From the NCBI GenBank assembly GCA_903838705.1, contig CAILZL010000038.1, forward strand, positions 94,693 to 158,692: a DNA stretch of 64,000 nt, written 5' to 3'. This document shows positions 38,710 through 48,162 of this stretch, piece by piece. Made by a program: the position numbers and the translations under genes. This DNA is from an uncultured Pseudomonadota bacterium (GTDB lineage: Bacteria; Pseudomonadota; Gammaproteobacteria; Steroidobacterales; Steroidobacteraceae). Numbering within the stretch: position 1 is the first letter of the stretch; every line of letters begins with the position of its first letter. The notes under the pieces are model-generated. The model had not been told where the DNA came from. It ran no database searches and was given only the letters and a program-made list of their open reading frames with translations.

Positions 38710-39569
38710 TTCTTAACTGCCTTTTTGATAACAGCTACTGGACTACTCAAGCGTCCGGTGGCTTTCGAACTCAGCAACGAGCGCATCTGGGAAATTGCAA
38801 TTTTGTTGAGTTGCGTCAGGCGATCCGACTGGGGAAGATGCTGGTGAATCAGCACGGCGTTAATGCTTTCCAGATTGGAGAGCACTACCAGTTGTTCCAA
38901 TGTTGCAACATCCCTCATGTTGCCCGACGCGCGCGGGTTGGCTTGCCGCCACTGCGCTGCGGTAATGCCAAATAAAGCAACATTCAGCAAATCAGCTTCG
39001 GTTGCATAGATGGCATTCGTTTGTTGCCGTGTGACTAGCGCAGGTATCAACTTGTCCTTGATCGCATCCGTGTGAATTTTGTAATTCACTTTGGCCAAGG
39101 TACGCTGAAAACTCCAGTCCAATGAGGTGAGGCGGGATTCTTCTTCCTTGAGACGCTGAAACTCCTTTATAAGATAAAGCTTGAACTCTGGGCTGAGCCA
39201 GGAACCGAACTCGAAAGCGATATCGCGGTGGGCGAAGGTTGCTCCGTATCGACCAGCCTTGGCATACAAGCCAATCGCACCCGTCTTGTCGATCCACTTC
39301 TTTGCAGACAGAAAGAAACTATTCCGACCCGCTTCATGTTTAATTCCCTCGAATTCGAGGGAATTGAACGCCTCATTATTGAGCTGCTCCCAGATTCCCA
39401 GAAACAGGACGGTATCCTTATTTTTGAGCCACTGTTCAATCAGGGCGCTACCGCCCTCAAAATTCCGAACCATGTCTGTTAGCGAGATATAGTCCTGCTC
39501 CTCTCGCGTCGCTATTTGAACCTCAGCGCCTTTAACAATAATCTTTCTGTGCTTCACTGCATTCTCCAT
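38706..39569 (-). CDS. KilA-N domain protein
   Basis: 287 residues. The N-terminal half (about 15-125) matches KilA-N: EEQDYISLTDMVRNFEGG, LIEQWLKNKDTVLFLGIWE, WIDKTGAIGLYAKAGRYGATFAHRDIAFEFGSWLSPEFKLYLIKEF in pieces. This domain occurs in phage and defence-linked DNA-binding proteins. The C-terminal half is helical and unassigned. It overlaps the SNF2 gene by 16 bases and DUF2130 by four. A DNA-sensing or transcriptional role is inference. Confidence 0.85.
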   Translation of the reverse strand: MENAVKHRKIIVKGAEVQIATREEQDYISLTDMVRNFEGGSALIEQWLKNKDTVLFLGIWEQLNNEAFNSLEFEGIKHEAGRNSFFLSAKKWIDKTGAIGLYAKAGRYGATFAHRDIAFEFGSWLSPEFKLYLIKEFQRLKEEESRLTSLDWSFQRTLAKVNYKIHTDAIKDKLIPALVTRQQTNAIYATEADLLNVALFGITAAQWRQANPRASGNMRDVATLEQLVVLSNLESINAVLIHQHLPQSDRLTQLNKIAISQMRSLLSSKATGRLSSPVAVIKKAVKK

Positions 39570-42511
39570 TCAACAGCCAGAACATTCAGCAGCTGCTCTT
39601 TGCGTTGCAACTGGCTTTCCAGATTATCAATTAATTTGTCACGCTTTGCCTGAATCTCATCCTGCCGGGCAAACAACTCACGCCGCTTGCGGTCGCGCTG
39701 GGTTTCCAGATCACGCTGCTCCTTCTGTGCAGCCAGTTTCTCGGCCAGGGTGGCTGCGCCTTTGCTTTTAGTGCGGGTTTCCTTGATGCGACGATCCAGC
39801 TCTTTGATTTCCCGCTCAAGGCTCACTTTCTGGTCATCTGCCCACGCATCCAGCTTTTCGGTTTCGTCAGAAAACAGCTCCAGGTTACGCGTCTCTATGC
39901 CACTTACGATGATTGCCTTCTGTCGATTCAATTCAGCATTTAGCTTGTCTGGAATCGCCACATAGGCAGCAGCAAAGTCGAGGCCGGCTTGACTTGAAGC
40001 ATGGGTGACTGAATCCTGCCGAACTGGTTCGCCATGTGGCAGAGGCTCAGCACGTCCCGGCAAGGTCAACAACTTTTCGGTCAACTCAGCGTCCAGCACC
40101 CCTTCGCCACTGATGGCAGCAGTCAACAAATGCTCTTCGCTGGCACCCAGTGAATCGACTTTCAGTAACAACACGGCCGCTACGCCCTGCTGGCCTTTTA
40201 ATGCTTTCAGGGCAGAAACCTGGGCGCCATAGCCATCATAGTCAAGCAGCAATCTGGCGGGAGGAAGAGCGACGTGTTGTGCGGCTCTGAGCAACCCTTG
40301 GGCCAGTGGATGTTGCAGACGGTAAACATGCGCATCATCAGTACGACGAGGCAGCTCATAACGCCCCAGTGGAATGCTATTGGTCGCGGAAGAATCAAGA
40401 ATGGATGGCATCGAGGTGAGATTGAACGCCAGCCCATTGCCTTCAAACTGTGCATGTCCATCCAGCATGCCCTGAGTAAACCGCATCAGTAATCGTTCCA
40501 GCCTATCCAGGCGAACTTGTGCGTCTGTTTGTGCTATTTTCAAGCGCGCTTGTACATCCTCATCAAAGTTTTCAAGCAATGATCGTCGGGCACTGACCAT
40601 GGCTTCGTTAATTTGTCCGGCCAGATCAAACTGTAATTGCTGAAAGGCTTCTTGAATTTCACTCGGACGACGGCAACGCTGATAAATGTCTGCGATACGC
40701 CGTTCGAAATCCACACCGGACTCCACTGCGCCCAGCACTTCATCACTGGCACCAAAGACACCATCGAACAAGCGGAACTTCTGATCCAGCAGCTCGTAAA
40801 CGCGTTTATCTGCTTCGTTGTCGCGATTGATGAAGTTGACCACCACTACGTCATGCTTCTGTCCATAGCGATGACTGCGACCAATACGCTGCTCAATACG
40901 CTGCGGGTTCCACGGCAGGTCGTAATTGATAATGAGCGAGCAGAATTGCAGGTTAATCCCTTCTGCACCGGCCTCGGTAGCGATCATGATCCTGGCCTTG
41001 TCTCGAAAGTACTCGACCAGAGCAGCGCGTGTATCTGCCGTGCGTGAGCCGCTGACTTTATCGGTGTTTTTATGCCTTGCAACCCATTCGCTATAGATCT
41101 GCTTGGCTTTTGCATCGGTATTAGTGCCATTAAACAGCACAACATCATCTGTATATTCCGCAGTGGCCAGCAATGACAGCAGATAGTCCTGGGTACGCCG
41201 TGACTCAGTGAAGATAATGGCTTTTTCAGCCGCGCCCAGCTCGCGCAGCTTGGCGAAGGCGACTTTGAGCGAGGTGAGCAGCGCGACACCCTTGGCGTTT
41301 TCGGTAATGGATACTGCCAAGTTGCGGAAACTTTCCAGCTCGATAATTTCCGACTGAATAGACGCTATTTCCTGTGCGGTGTTTTTGCGGACTTCGTCCA
41401 GCTCTTCGCTATTCAGTTCGTCCTCAAGCTCATCGAAGCCTTCGTAATCCTGATCGAGTTCTTCTGCCAATTTGGGAGGCGTTTTCTGATCGAGCGTCTG
41501 CTTGAGTCGCCTGACCAGCGTTTCCAGCGCACCAGCAATGGCGAAAGTACTGGAAGCCAACAACTTGCGCAGCACCAGCGTAATAAGTTGCCTTTGGCTA
41601 TTGGGCAGGGCAAACAGACTGTCTCGTTGCAGGTACTCCGAGACCAATTCATACAAGCGAGCTTCGTCTGCCCCGGGCGAGAATTCGCGCAACAAAGGAA
41701 TACGTTTGGTGTATTTAACGTAGGCCTCTACCTGCCTGCGCAACGTGCGTTTACAGATGGGACTGATGCGATGCTTCAAGGCGTCGAAGCTGGCATCATC
41801 ACGCAAGCTACCAAACTGCTGCTTGAAGCTATCCAGGTCACCGAAAACCTGATCGTCGATAAAGCTGACCAGACCGTACAATTCAAGCAAGCTGTTCTGC
41901 AACGGCGTGGCCGTTAGGAAAACCTTGCGCGCATGGCCGATGGCTTCGCGCAGTTTGTTAGCGGTTTTGTTTTCAGGCTTGTAAACATTGCGCAGCCGAT
42001 GCGCTTCATCTACCACCACCAGATCCCACGGTACCTCATGGACTGATTCGCCTTTGCCGGCTGCGAACTGATACGAGCAAATGACGATTTGTGGAGTGTT
42101 ATCTCCCATACCAAGATCGAAGGGGTTGGCTATGCCCTCTTTGAGCGACTGCTTGAATGATTTGGCCTCAAGAATGGTCGCTGGTAAGCCGAATTTGTCC
42201 GCCAATTCCTGATGCCACTGTTTGCGTAAATTGGCCGGTGCAATGATCAGGATACGCCGCCTGCGCTCAGCCCACTTCTGGGCTATGAGCAGGCCTGCCT
42301 CGATGGTTTTGCCCAGACCCACTTCGTCAGCAAGGATGGCGCCCTTGGATAGCGGATTACGTGTAGCAAAAAGCGCGGCCTCTATCTGATGCGGGTTGAG
42401 ATCAACTTGAGCATCCAGCAATGCACCCGCCATCCGCTCCATCGACCCGCTCGGACCACGCAATGTCAGCTGGTGAGCAAAGTAGGCAAGTTGGTGTGGG
42501 CTGTAGGTCAT
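39554..42511 (-). CDS. SNF2/RapA-type DEAD/DEAH helicase, first gene of the defence operon
   Basis: 985 residues. The helicase motifs are complete: ADEVGLGKTIEAGLL (Walker A), VVVDEAHRLRN, FLTATPLQNSLLE, and RIEQRIGRSHRYGQKHDV (motif VI). The C-terminal 110 residues are a highly charged coiled coil (ELDRRIKETRTKSKGAATLA and onward). SNF2-type enzymes translocate on double-stranded DNA; in defence loci they accompany methyltransferases and nucleases. It is the first gene of a ten-gene minus-strand run, and its start faces the divergent MHS transporter across 209 bases that contain a 14-bp palindrome. Confidence 0.9.
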   Translation of the reverse strand: MTYSPHQLAYFAHQLTLRGPSGSMERMAGALLDAQVDLNPHQIEAALFATRNPLSKGAILADEVGLGKTIEAGLLIAQKWAERRRRILIIAPANLRKQWHQELADKFGLPATILEAKSFKQSLKEGIANPFDLGMGDNTPQIVICSYQFAAGKGESVHEVPWDLVVVDEAHRLRNVYKPENKTANKLREAIGHARKVFLTATPLQNSLLELYGLVSFIDDQVFGDLDSFKQQFGSLRDDASFDALKHRISPICKRTLRRQVEAYVKYTKRIPLLREFSPGADEARLYELVSEYLQRDSLFALPNSQRQLITLVLRKLLASSTFAIAGALETLVRRLKQTLDQKTPPKLAEELDQDYEGFDELEDELNSEELDEVRKNTAQEIASIQSEIIELESFRNLAVSITENAKGVALLTSLKVAFAKLRELGAAEKAIIFTESRRTQDYLLSLLATAEYTDDVVLFNGTNTDAKAKQIYSEWVARHKNTDKVSGSRTADTRAALVEYFRDKARIMIATEAGAEGINLQFCSLIINYDLPWNPQRIEQRIGRSHRYGQKHDVVVVNFINRDNEADKRVYELLDQKFRLFDGVFGASDEVLGAVESGVDFERRIADIYQRCRRPSEIQEAFQQLQFDLAGQINEAMVSARRSLLENFDEDVQARLKIAQTDAQVRLDRLERLLMRFTQGMLDGHAQFEGNGLAFNLTSMPSILDSSATNSIPLGRYELPRRTDDAHVYRLQHPLAQGLLRAAQHVALPPARLLLDYDGYGAQVSALKALKGQQGVAAVLLLKVDSLGASEEHLLTAAISGEGVLDAELTEKLLTLPGRAEPLPHGEPVRQDSVTHASSQAGLDFAAAYVAIPDKLNAELNRQKAIIVSGIETRNLELFSDETEKLDAWADDQKVSLEREIKELDRRIKETRTKSKGAATLAEKLAAQKEQRDLETQRDRKRRELFARQDEIQAKRDKLIDNLESQLQRKEQLLNVLAVEWRMQ

Positions 42512-42637
42512 TTTGAGACTGGCTGCAACTCCGGCATACGCCAGACATTCTCCGCAAAGATCCTTATGTATGACCCATATCTGCCGGGCTTAGCCAAGAA
42601 AGCAATGCTGCCATCTTACCCGATCCTTTTGAATACC

Positions 42638-42651
42638 GGGATTGCAATCCC
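42638..42651. promoter_or_regulatory. 14-bp perfect palindrome between divergent genes, candidate operator
   Basis: GGGATTGCAATCCC lies in the 209-base gap between the SNF2-helicase gene (minus) and the transporter gene (plus). A dimeric repressor site would look like this; which gene it serves is not known. The remainder of the gap shows no gene. Confidence 0.45.
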
Positions 42652-42720
42652 CGCGTTGCAGCTTCTATTCTTTCCGTCCTTTATCCTGTTTTTGAACACT
42701 AGAACGTATCGGGGGAACTC

Positions 42721-44316
42721 ATGGCCACAGCAGACGCTGCTCCGGGAATGAACAGGAAACAGTCGATCCCGCTGGTGATCGGCGCTTCGGCGCTGGGCAC
42801 TATTTTCGAATGGTATGACTTCTTCATTTACGGCACGCTTGCCGCCAGCGGCATCATCGGCAAGACGTTTTTCCCCGCTGGTAGCGAGACATTGCGAACA
42901 CTGCTCGCCTGGGCCGGGTTTGCCATCGGCTTCGGGTTCAGGCCGCTGGGTGCCATGATCTTCGGCTATCTGGGTGACCGACTCGGTCGCAAGTACACCT
43001 TCCTCGTCACCATCGTGATGATGGGCATTGCCACAGCAGGCGTGGGTCTGGTGCCCTCGGCTGAAACCATCGGCTATGCAGCACCGGTCATCATCATTCT
43101 GTTACGCATCTGTCAGGGGCTGGCGCTGGGCGGTGAATATGGTGGCGCGGCCATCTATGTCGCTGAACATGCTCCGCAGGGTCGCGCCGGTTTCTACACC
43201 AGCTTCATTCAGGCAGCGGTGGCAGGAGGTTTCATCCTGTCGCTGATCGTAGTGCTGAGTGTGAAAGCATCCATGACCACAGAGACGTGGGCTGAATGGG
43301 GCTGGCGGGTGCCATTCCTGCTTTCGCTGATATTGCTGGCCGTATCGGTGTGGATGCGTACTCAGCTGAATGAAAGCCCGGTGTTCGTGGAGTTACGGGC
43401 AAGCGGCAAGATGTCGAAGAACCCCTTTGTTGAGAGCTTCACTTACCCGGGCAATGGCCGTCGTCTGTTCGTTGCACTGTTCGGCGTTGCGGCGGGTCTG
43501 ACAGTGATCTGGTACACAGCGACATTTTCAGTACTGTCCTTTCTGCAGGGACCGATGAAGGTGGCCGGCACAACGGCGCAGATCACAGTGGCTGCTGGTG
43601 CACTGGTCGGTTCATTCTGGTTCGTGCTGTTCGGCCATTTGTCAGACAAGTGGGGTCAGCGTCGCGTCATCGGTATTGGCTATACACTCACACTGATACT
43701 GCTGCTGCCCATCTTCTGGCTGATTGGCTCGCAGGCCAATCCCGGATTGAAGCAAGCCATTGCACGCGCGCCGATTACGGTAACGGGCCCGCAATGCGAC
43801 TTTGATCCATTTGCCAGCAAGCAGGCATCGCCATGCGCTCAGGTATTGGATCACCTCACCGCGAAAGGGTTGCCTTACACATTGATGACTGGCGAAACAC
43901 TCAACGTCAGCATCGGCCAGCTCCAGGTTGCTGATCCGACGGGAGAGGCACTTGATCAAGCCATCAAGACAGCGGGCTATGACCTTACACCGCAAACACC
44001 GCCAGCCACTAACCTTGCCATTATCTTCCTCGGCGTCATTGCATTGAGCTTCCTGTCCGGCATGACCTACGGCCCGGTGGCCGCCCTGCTCAGCGATCTG
44101 TTCCCGGCAGCAGTGCGTTATTCGTCCATGTCCATTCCCTACCATATCGGCACTGGCTACTTTGGCGGGTTCCTGCCCTTCATTGTCAGCTACATGGTGG
44201 CCAAGTCCGGCAACCCGTATGCAGGGCTCTGGTACACACTGGGTGTGGTGGCTATCGCGTTGCTGGTCATCCTGTGGGGAGCGGGACAGCACTGGACAAG
44301 CAGCCGCGACAAATGA
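42721..44316 (+). CDS. MHS-family (metabolite:H+ symporter) MFS transporter
   Basis: 531 residues, twelve membrane helices. Family hallmarks: GTIFEWYDFFIYGTLA in helix 1, GYLGDRLGRKYTFLVTIVMMG in loop 2-3, GLALGGEYGGAAIYVAEHAP and HLSDKWGQRRVIGIGY in the second half. An extra soluble segment of about 90 residues (about 340-433) interrupts the C-terminal helical bundle and carries two cysteines (CDFDPFASKQASPC), longer than in classic members such as ShiA or ProP. Likely imports a small organic acid or osmolyte. A GGGGAA site precedes the ATG. Confidence 0.88.
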   Translation: MATADAAPGMNRKQSIPLVIGASALGTIFEWYDFFIYGTLAASGIIGKTFFPAGSETLRTLLAWAGFAIGFGFRPLGAMIFGYLGDRLGRKYTFLVTIVMMGIATAGVGLVPSAETIGYAAPVIIILLRICQGLALGGEYGGAAIYVAEHAPQGRAGFYTSFIQAAVAGGFILSLIVVLSVKASMTTETWAEWGWRVPFLLSLILLAVSVWMRTQLNESPVFVELRASGKMSKNPFVESFTYPGNGRRLFVALFGVAAGLTVIWYTATFSVLSFLQGPMKVAGTTAQITVAAGALVGSFWFVLFGHLSDKWGQRRVIGIGYTLTLILLLPIFWLIGSQANPGLKQAIARAPITVTGPQCDFDPFASKQASPCAQVLDHLTAKGLPYTLMTGETLNVSIGQLQVADPTGEALDQAIKTAGYDLTPQTPPATNLAIIFLGVIALSFLSGMTYGPVAALLSDLFPAAVRYSSMSIPYHIGTGYFGGFLPFIVSYMVAKSGNPYAGLWYTLGVVAIALLVILWGAGQHWTSSRDK

Positions 44317-44531
44317 ATCCCGGTTGCTGACTGTCTTTGCCTGCTGATACCGATCTGCCGTTTGAAATGATTATTCCTGTGGGGCGTGAGGAATCAGCCT
44401 TGCGCCAGTGTCAGTGCTGCGAGTGACTTTTGCGACTTGCCCCACACTCCCCGCGCATGGCTTCGGGTAACGTGCCAGCAACATTTGGTTAACCTTCTAT
44501 AAAAACAAACCGCCAGACGGGAGATAATTTG

Positions 44532-44816
44532 ATGCCAGATTTTCGTGCGATCTCCGTCATTGTCAGTGACCCCTGTTGTGCAGCAGCGCAGAAGCTCAAG
44601 TATCAGCGGCATCTGGTCATGAAAACACCCAAGCTGCCACTGCCGGACTGCACCATGCCACAAGGCTGCAAGTGCCGTTATCAGAAGCACAGTGACCGTC
44701 GTGAAACCGATGAAGATCGCCGACTGGTCGGTTCGACGATGAATTCAATCTGGAATGCAGAAGCAGCTAACCGCCGCAAGATGCGCAGCAAGAGATCTGG
44801 AGACAAGGACAAATAA
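44532..44816 (+). CDS. Small Cys-containing conserved-looking protein, unknown function
   Basis: 94 residues starting MPDFRAISVIVSDPCCAAAQ. The motif pattern is DPCCAAAQKL, PKLPLPDC, CKCRYQKHSDRRETDEDRR, the last part resembling a C-x-C-x-Y-x-x-H-x-DRR metal or nucleic acid binding patch. I recall similar short proteins in other Proteobacteria but know no function. A TTG just upstream is a possible alternative start. The C-terminus is strongly basic. Confidence 0.6.
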   Translation: MPDFRAISVIVSDPCCAAAQKLKYQRHLVMKTPKLPLPDCTMPQGCKCRYQKHSDRRETDEDRRLVGSTMNSIWNAEAANRRKMRSKRSGDKDK

Positions 44817-44817
44817 A

Positions 44818-44834
44818 CCCTGATGCGCTCAGGG
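44818..44834. terminator. Short hairpin between convergent genes
   Basis: CCCTGA/TCAGGG with a 5-base loop, immediately after the small Cys protein and before the stop of the opposite-strand cyclodeaminase gene. Weak, with no T-tract. Confidence 0.3.
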
Positions 44835-44845
44835 CAGCGGCTTAT

Positions 44846-45799
44846 CTACGACAGGAAGTCGATTTGCTGACCGATTTTTTTCTGTTCTGCCGCATGCAAA
44901 ACAATTTGGGCAATAGCGATATCCTGAATCGCAAGCCCGGTTGAATCAAACACGCTGACACAGGGACGATCAGGTGGAAGCCGTTTGCCGGCGATCACTT
45001 CACCCAGTGTTGCTAAAGCCTGCTCTGCGCTGATAATGCCTTGCGAAAGTGGCACATTCACTTCACCGCTGTGATGTGCCTGCCCCGTGTCATCTACAAA
45101 AATACAGGCATTCTGCAGGATGCCACTTTCGAGCTCCTGCTTGCCCTGTGCATCCGCGCCCATCGCATTGATGTGCACATCGCTGGCGAGCCACGCACGT
45201 TTCACAATCGGCACATAGCTCGGCGTAGCAGTACACAGGATGTCAGCACCTGCGGCTTCCTGCATGGACACAACGCGCGCCTGCATGCGAGTTGCGAATG
45301 CAGCGGCGGCAGCAGAATTGCTGTCTGCCACAAGCACTTCAATTTCGGGAAACAGCACCCGATGTGCATCAACCAGATGCCGACCCTGCACACCGCAACC
45401 GATGATGCCCAGCCGGTTCGGATTTTTCATGGCGAGATATTTCGAAGAGACAGCGGCAGCAGCCCCGGTACGGAATGCCGTGAGCATGGTGGCATCCATG
45501 ATGGCAAGCGGATGCGCGTTGTGCGCATCGTTGAGAATCAGGGTTGCCATGACCGTGGGCAGGTTATGCTGCTTTGGATTTTGTGGATGCACACTGACCC
45601 ACTTGATTCCGGCCTTGTTACCGATGCACGCCGGCATTGCACGGAAGTCGCCTGAACCGGGCACATCCAGATAAATTTTGGGAGGCATGCTGGCCTGCCC
45701 CAGCGCGTAATCACGAAAAGCAGATTCCACCGCAGTGATGGCCTCTTGCATCGAAACACAGGCCAATACATCAGACTGAGTTAACAGGCGTGTTTGCAT
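44846..45799 (-). CDS. Ornithine cyclodeaminase/mu-crystallin family protein (possible alanine dehydrogenase)
   Basis: 317 residues from the ATG at 45799; a GTG 11 codons upstream is an alternative. The NAD-binding Rossmann signature GIIGCGVQGRHLVDAH sits about residue 130, with RTGAAAAVSSKYLA just before it and the substrate-binding QNPKQHNLPTVMATLILND earlier. Family members are ornithine cyclodeaminases, archaeal-type alanine dehydrogenases or ketimine reductases; motifs alone do not separate them. It lies 36 bases downstream of the lipoprotein gene, perhaps co-transcribed. Confidence 0.87.
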   Translation of the reverse strand: MQTRLLTQSDVLACVSMQEAITAVESAFRDYALGQASMPPKIYLDVPGSGDFRAMPACIGNKAGIKWVSVHPQNPKQHNLPTVMATLILNDAHNAHPLAIMDATMLTAFRTGAAAAVSSKYLAMKNPNRLGIIGCGVQGRHLVDAHRVLFPEIEVLVADSNSAAAAAFATRMQARVVSMQEAAGADILCTATPSYVPIVKRAWLASDVHINAMGADAQGKQELESGILQNACIFVDDTGQAHHSGEVNVPLSQGIISAEQALATLGEVIAGKRLPPDRPCVSVFDSTGLAIQDIAIAQIVLHAAEQKKIGQQIDFLS

Positions 45800-45835
45800 G
45801 TGTGCTACCCGTGCGTCATTTTCACTAATCACTGA

Positions 45836-46726
45836 TCAGGTGCAAGTCACCAAAATATTTGTGACGCCCGCACCGGACACTGTACCTGATCCATTCGCTA
45901 CTACACACACCTGCCCGGTGGGCTGGGTGTTTACCGTCAACAGATAATGATCGCCATCTGCAATAGTTGTCGGAAAGGTAAATGCGCCATTGGCATCCAC
46001 AGTAATCTGCTGATCGCCCGTCAGGAAACGCAGATTGGGACCGAAGAAACCGTGAGGGTAAGTACTGCTCTCGGCAGTTGTTGGTTTCGTAGGTGATCCG
46101 ATAAAACTTATCAAAGATGATTTCACAATATTGAAGCCAGCGACCACGCTGGGAATTACAGAGCCGGTGTAAGCACCGAAATGATCTGCACTTGAAAAAC
46201 CACCTATGGTGTACTGACCAGCATCAAGTGTCAGATTCGACACTGACATCCATAGGAAGTTACTGTTTGAAAGGTCATCCAGATCAACACCGGTCAAACT
46301 GGTGGTGAAAATCACGCTTTTGACCAGCGTGCCGCCACTGTTCCAGACTCCCACCGTGGTATCCGCATTCAGGTCTGTATTGTATAAGCCAAGGTGGGTG
46401 AGCGTTTTGCTACTGTCCAGACTGAAAGACCAGCCTACGGTCCCCGCTCCGGTAAATGTAGCAGTAGATGCACTTGATGCAGCAAAAGCCACTGCCGCGT
46501 GAGTGGTCACCAGAGACAGTTTCACCGATTTGCCTGCGCCCAACCCTGCGACGTTTCCACCCAGCGGGTAATACACCACAGGCACAGAGCTGCTTGAGCT
46601 TGAACTGCTGCTGTTCAGACAATTTTTGAATGAATAAAAATTAGCATCACAGGAACCATCGCCACCACAGGCAGCGAGGATCAGCGGCATCACGACCACC
46701 AGAAAACCGAGTCTCAATTTTTTCAT
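45836..46726 (-). CDS. Putative lipoprotein with polyserine linker
   Basis: 296 residues. Lipoprotein signal peptide MKKLRLGFLVVVMPLILAAC with the lipobox LAAC, then CGGDGSCD, a run of nine serines, and a beta-rich domain that resembles DUF4082-type modules (GWSFSLDSSKTLTHLGLYNT, TTVGVWNSGGTLVKSVIF). The C-terminal TVNTQPTGQVCVVANGSGTV segment resembles repeats in bacterial surface proteins. The ATG at 46726 is preferred because it begins the signal peptide; a GTG 11 codons upstream is open. It is expected on a membrane surface; function unknown. Confidence 0.7.
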   Translation of the reverse strand: MKKLRLGFLVVVMPLILAACGGDGSCDANFYSFKNCLNSSSSSSSSSVPVVYYPLGGNVAGLGAGKSVKLSLVTTHAAVAFAASSASTATFTGAGTVGWSFSLDSSKTLTHLGLYNTDLNADTTVGVWNSGGTLVKSVIFTTSLTGVDLDDLSNSNFLWMSVSNLTLDAGQYTIGGFSSADHFGAYTGSVIPSVVAGFNIVKSSLISFIGSPTKPTTAESSTYPHGFFGPNLRFLTGDQQITVDANGAFTFPTTIADGDHYLLTVNTQPTGQVCVVANGSGTVSGAGVTNILVTCT

Positions 46727-47088
46727 GTTTGCTTGAATCTGCATGTCTGCTATTGCCACTTAGGATGAAACACGCTGCATTCATCCAGACCAGTACCCAG
46801 TTATTTTTCAAGCACCAGTTCGGACAGCAACCTGATGCTGAAAGTGTACGATCAGCATTGTAGAACCATTCGATTCAGTCAAACAGCTTATCGGTAATCC
46901 CGGCAGCGAATATTTTGAGATTGGGCATGTCTCCACGCGTAATGGCCGTAATGATCACTCCTGAGTGTGATTCACTGCTCATATACTGATTTCTTGCATA
47001 ATCACCCTGCATGATGCGCCAGGCCGGTATCTGACTGAAAACCGCTGGCCGGCAGATTTCATACTCCTACAGACCCGGAGCCGATTTC
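46727..47088. other. Gene-free divergent intergenic region
   Basis: About 360 bases between the lipoprotein gene (minus) and the metallohydrolase gene (plus). It must hold both promoters; I see no strong repeat, RNA gene or terminator. Confidence 0.5.
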
Positions 47089-48162
47089 ATGATCAGGAAC
47101 TTCGCGATGAAACACCCACGCACCTGTTTGCTGTTTCTCTGCTCCATGCTTCCGGGCTTACTGCTATCCGGCAGGCTCGCAGCGCAGACTCCTGCTGTGC
47201 CAGCCCTGCCTGCAACCAATCAGGGAATTGTCGTGACCCTGCTCGGCACGGCCGGGCCATCCATGTCGCAGGAGCGCGCGGAAAGCGGTACGCTGATTCA
47301 GGCAGGTGGTGAAACCCTGCTGATTGACTGTGGTCGCGGAGTACCTGAACGTCTGGTTCAAGCGGGAGTACGCGGTGTCGACAAGATTTTCCTGACCCAC
47401 CTTCACTCTGATCACACTGAAGGTTTACCCATTCTGTGGATGAGCGGCTGGAATTCCCGTAGTACCAGAATGTCGTTATGGGGACCGGGCACGGGCCCGG
47501 ATCAGCCTACCGGCACGGTGGGACTTGCCCAGGCGCTGACCACTGCCTTTGCCACCAATACCCATATCCGACGTGATCTCGTCGAGAAGTGGCCGGCGGA
47601 AAAAATCCTGATTGATGCGCACGACATTGAAGAAGGCGTGGTCTATCAGAACAAAGGCGTAACGGTCACTGCTTTCCGGGTCAAACATGATCCGGTAACC
47701 CCTGCCTTCGGCTACCGTATCGACTATGCCGGCCACTCGGTTGTGGTTTCGGGAGATACCCGTCCGTCTGACAATCTGGTGAAATTTTCACGAGGTGCCG
47801 ATGTGCTTATCCATGAAGTATTCATGCAGGGTGGCCCGGCAAATGGTGGTTCCGCAACAGGCATGGCCGCCGGGATGGCTGCGGGTATGGCCGCTGTGAC
47901 CGGCATGGGCGCACCCGCTGGTGAAGGACCTCCTGATTCAGCAGTGGGGGCTGGCAATGCTGTCGCGGCGTATCACACTTCACCTGAAGAAGCGGCGGAC
48001 ATATTTACCCGGGTTGCTCCACGGCTGGCTGTCTACTCGCATATCGCGCCGAATCTTGCAGATCCGACTGACCGTACTCGCGCCGCAGGTTATAAAGGTC
48101 CGCTGCAAGTGGGCAAAGATATGATGGTGATTACCATCGGGGAAAGCGTCTCGGTGAAGTAG
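47089..48162 (+). CDS. Exported metallo-beta-lactamase-fold hydrolase (RNase Z/AtsA-like) with Met-rich insert
   Basis: 357 residues. N-terminal signal peptide (CLLFLCSMLPGLLLSGRLAA, then Q). The metal site is THLHSDHTEG, with further ligands in VVSGDTRPSD and the late YSHIAPN. The fold is closest to arylsulfatase/RNase Z-like members, but the signal peptide implies periplasmic action, so RNase Z itself is unlikely. After HEVFMQGGPA an insert of about 40 residues (about 250-290) repeats the unit GMAAGMAAGMAAVTGMG. Similar inserts occur in both phosphoesterases downstream. An alternative start is the ATG at codon 7. Confidence 0.83.
   Translation: MIRNFAMKHPRTCLLFLCSMLPGLLLSGRLAAQTPAVPALPATNQGIVVTLLGTAGPSMSQERAESGTLIQAGGETLLIDCGRGVPERLVQAGVRGVDKIFLTHLHSDHTEGLPILWMSGWNSRSTRMSLWGPGTGPDQPTGTVGLAQALTTAFATNTHIRRDLVEKWPAEKILIDAHDIEEGVVYQNKGVTVTAFRVKHDPVTPAFGYRIDYAGHSVVVSGDTRPSDNLVKFSRGADVLIHEVFMQGGPANGGSATGMAAGMAAGMAAVTGMGAPAGEGPPDSAVGAGNAVAAYHTSPEEAADIFTRVAPRLAVYSHIAPNLADPTDRTRAAGYKGPLQVGKDMMVITIGESVSVK

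Noticed and set aside
29616..42511. DISARM, BREX or Gabija assignment of the defence operon
   Set aside because: There is a SNF2 helicase and a methyltransferase, but no DrmA/DrmB/DrmC-like genes, no BrxL/PglZ-like genes, and no UvrD-like helicase next to the OLD protein.
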